Shown: positions 26,868 through 28,141 of the stretch, piece by piece
Position numbering within the stretch: position 1 is the stretch's first letter
How the letters are laid out: every line of letters begins with the position of its first letter
Virus record (IMG/VR): IMGVR_UViG_3300044731_001718
Location: 1 to 28,141 of that record
Reading direction: 5' to 3' (one strand)
Source: a virus
Length of the DNA: 28,141 nt
Translations under genes and position numbers: made by a program
Notes under the pieces: generated by a model
What the model saw: only the letters and a program-made list of their open reading frames with translations
Told to the model about the DNA's origin: nothing
The model's database searches: none

Positions 26868-28141
26868 AAACTTCTGACTCCAAATTTTTGTTGCTGAGTG
26901 CTGGTCCTGCTTGCCCAGCTTAAGAATTGAGTGGTCGAGTCTACCTGGTCGAAGTGATCAGAGCTAGGAAAAGTCAACATTTCAGCCATATATGTGTAAA
27001 ACCAATTTGTTTTTTTGCTAGGGACTAAAACGCGTCCTTCACAAATTATAGATGATACTACGTGCGCTCTTGTAAGCTTACTGCCTTGTGGGTTTATAGG
27101 CTGTACTGCAAAGGAGCAATTGGCCCTGAGATCTTGTATTAAGCTTTGGCCGCTCGACTTATCTTCGATCAATACCAGGCTTGCGTCGAATTCGGCGGCA
27201 TGCATAATAGTCTTTGCTTTAAGTTTCGGATAATCCAATCTGCCAACAAAAACGTCAATAAGATAATAGCGATTGCCAGAAATAGCCCATGTTGTGCAGG
27301 CGGAAGGGTCGTTTAGCTCCTCCTCTTTTGATGCGGTGTCCCAACTCTGGACTATAATAGCGTCTTCTGGTACGACGGAGTAAGGGACAAACCAACCATC
27401 TTTAAAGACACCGCCACCAAGTGGCGCAGGCTCCTGCTGGTACTGTCCAGCCCATCCATAGGGCGTTAGAGCCACTTTCTCGCGCTCTATTTCCGCCGCC
27501 CCCATGCGCGCCTCGTGCAATAACTCGCCGTCCTGGACTTTTTTTTCTTTCTTTGAATGCGGGAAAATATAAGTCTTTGCGACTTGCTCAAGCGGTATCT
27601 TTAAATGCTCCCATCCGCCCTTTTCGAGCAGATAGCCCGACAAGTCATTTTCGTGCAGGCGCTGCATCACCACAATAATTACGCCGTTGACTTTATCGTT
27701 TAGTCGGTTAGAAAAAACCTGGTCGAACCAGGTGTTTGCGCGGTCTCTAAAGCGCTTGGAAAAGCCCTGTAACGCACTTGTGGGGTCATCTACAATCAAG
27801 TAATTACCGCCCTCTCCCGTTGCCATACCACCCACAGAGGTTGAAAATCTGAAGCCCCGCTCCGTGGTCATAAACTTGGTTTTTGTATCTTGCCCTTCAG
27901 CTATAATAGTCCGCGAAAAAAGCTCTTTGTACCACTCAGACTCTAGCACCAGCCTGCAATCTTGGGAGGCCCTCACAGCAAGATCTTTTGAGTAAGAGGC
28001 GGCCATTATACGCGCAGAAGGATCGTGCCCCAACAACCACGCAGGCCATGCAACAGATACCGAAATAGTCTTCATAAATCGCGGCGGGATATTAATAATC
28101 AGGCGCTTTATACCGCCTTTTGAACATGCCGTTAAATAGTC
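26864..28141 (-). CDS. terL: Phage terminase large subunit, TIGR01630-like family (5' end beyond the window)
   Basis: The open frame continues to the window edge, so the gene is incomplete at its 5' end. The 22 codons before the ATG at 28075 give GIKRLIINIPPRFMKTISVS, the ATP-binding motif of this family, so that ATG is an internal Met and not the start. NYLIVDDPTSALQGFSKR is the Walker B region. The nuclease domain shows VQSWDTASKEEELNDPSACT, LVLIEDKSSGQSLI and later FPSSDHFDQVDSTTQFL. This differs from the PBSX-type enzyme at the left edge. It packages DNA through the portal encoded next. Confidence 0.94.
   Translation of the reverse strand, partial: DYLTACSKGGIKRLIINIPPRFMKTISVSVAWPAWLLGHDPSARIMAASYSKDLAVRASQDCRLVLESEWYKELFSRTIIAEGQDTKTKFMTTERGFRFSTSVGGMATGEGGNYLIVDDPTSALQGFSKRFRDRANTWFDQVFSNRLNDKVNGVIIVVMQRLHENDLSGYLLEKGGWEHLKIPLEQVAKTYIFPHSKKEKKVQDGELLHEARMGAAEIEREKVALTPYGWAGQYQQEPAPLGGGVFKDGWFVPYSVVPEDAIIVQSWDTASKEEELNDPSACTTWAISGNRYYLIDVFVGRLDYPKLKAKTIMHAAEFDASLVLIEDKSSGQSLIQDLRANCSFAVQPINPQGSKLTRAHVVSSIICEGRVLVPSKKTNWFYTYMAEMLTFPSSDHFDQVDSTTQFLSWASRTSTQQQKFGVRSL

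Noticed and set aside
26864-28075. Complete 403-codon terminase starting at ATG 28075
   Set aside because: The frame stays open to the window edge and the preceding codons encode the conserved ATP-binding motif that includes this Met, so the gene starts outside the window.
1-28141. tRNA or rRNA genes
   Set aside because: I looked for TTCRANNC-type T-loops with matching acceptor stems and found no convincing cloverleaf; a dedicated scan would be more reliable.

Overview
The window is phage DNA, most likely prophage or closely related mobile DNA from a Gram-negative host. An alphaproteobacterium fits best, because the HK97-type head genes, the GTA-type three-TM holin and the Bet recombinase read like alphaproteobacterial phage versions; this host guess is inference from remembered family resemblance and is not firm. 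No integrase, tRNA or CRISPR array is visible.

Layout. (1) 1-1068, minus strand: a packaging cluster that runs off the left edge, with a small unknown gene, a probable small terminase and the N-terminus of a PBSX-type large terminase. (2) 1069-1560: regulatory DNA with a strong intrinsic terminator, phased half-sites and a sigma70-like promoter. (3) 1561-6227, plus strand: twelve small early-type genes of unknown function with near-identical A-rich, SD-containing leaders, a second internal promoter at 4241 and a perfect 27-bp palindrome at 4992. They end at a strong terminator at 6298-6336. (4) 6340-6680: a gene-free, highly structured stretch, possibly a minus-strand small RNA. (5) 6681-9202, minus strand: replication and regulation, comprising a DnaC-like helicase loader, a winged-helix replication initiator with a probable origin inside its gene, a DUF1376-like small protein and a small HTH regulator. 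(6) 9203-9344: divergent promoters. (7) 9345-17970, plus strand: RecE-type exonuclease, Bet annealing protein, a membrane-anchored winged-helix protein, three proteins made of x-G-[DN]-V-S-x-[IL] heptads, unknown membrane proteins, a lysis cassette (TM protein, 3TM holin, M15 endolysin) and RusA. (8) 17972-28141, minus strand: a head and packaging module (large terminase, portal, SPP1 gp7-like protein, prohead protease, HK97 capsid protein, several small structural proteins) ending in a tail-fibre-like protein.

How it works together. Early transcription diverges from 9203-9344: leftward to the initiator and helicase loader, rightward to recombination, accessory, lysis and resolvase genes. RusA can debranch replication and recombination intermediates for the packaging motor at the right end. 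The early operon at 1561-6227 probably supplies host-interaction functions, but none of its genes is recognisable by function.

Three things stand out: two unrelated large terminases at the two ends of one window; a head module that goes straight from capsid genes to a fibre without tape-measure, tail-tube or baseplate genes; and a cluster of long heptad-repeat proteins of unknown role.
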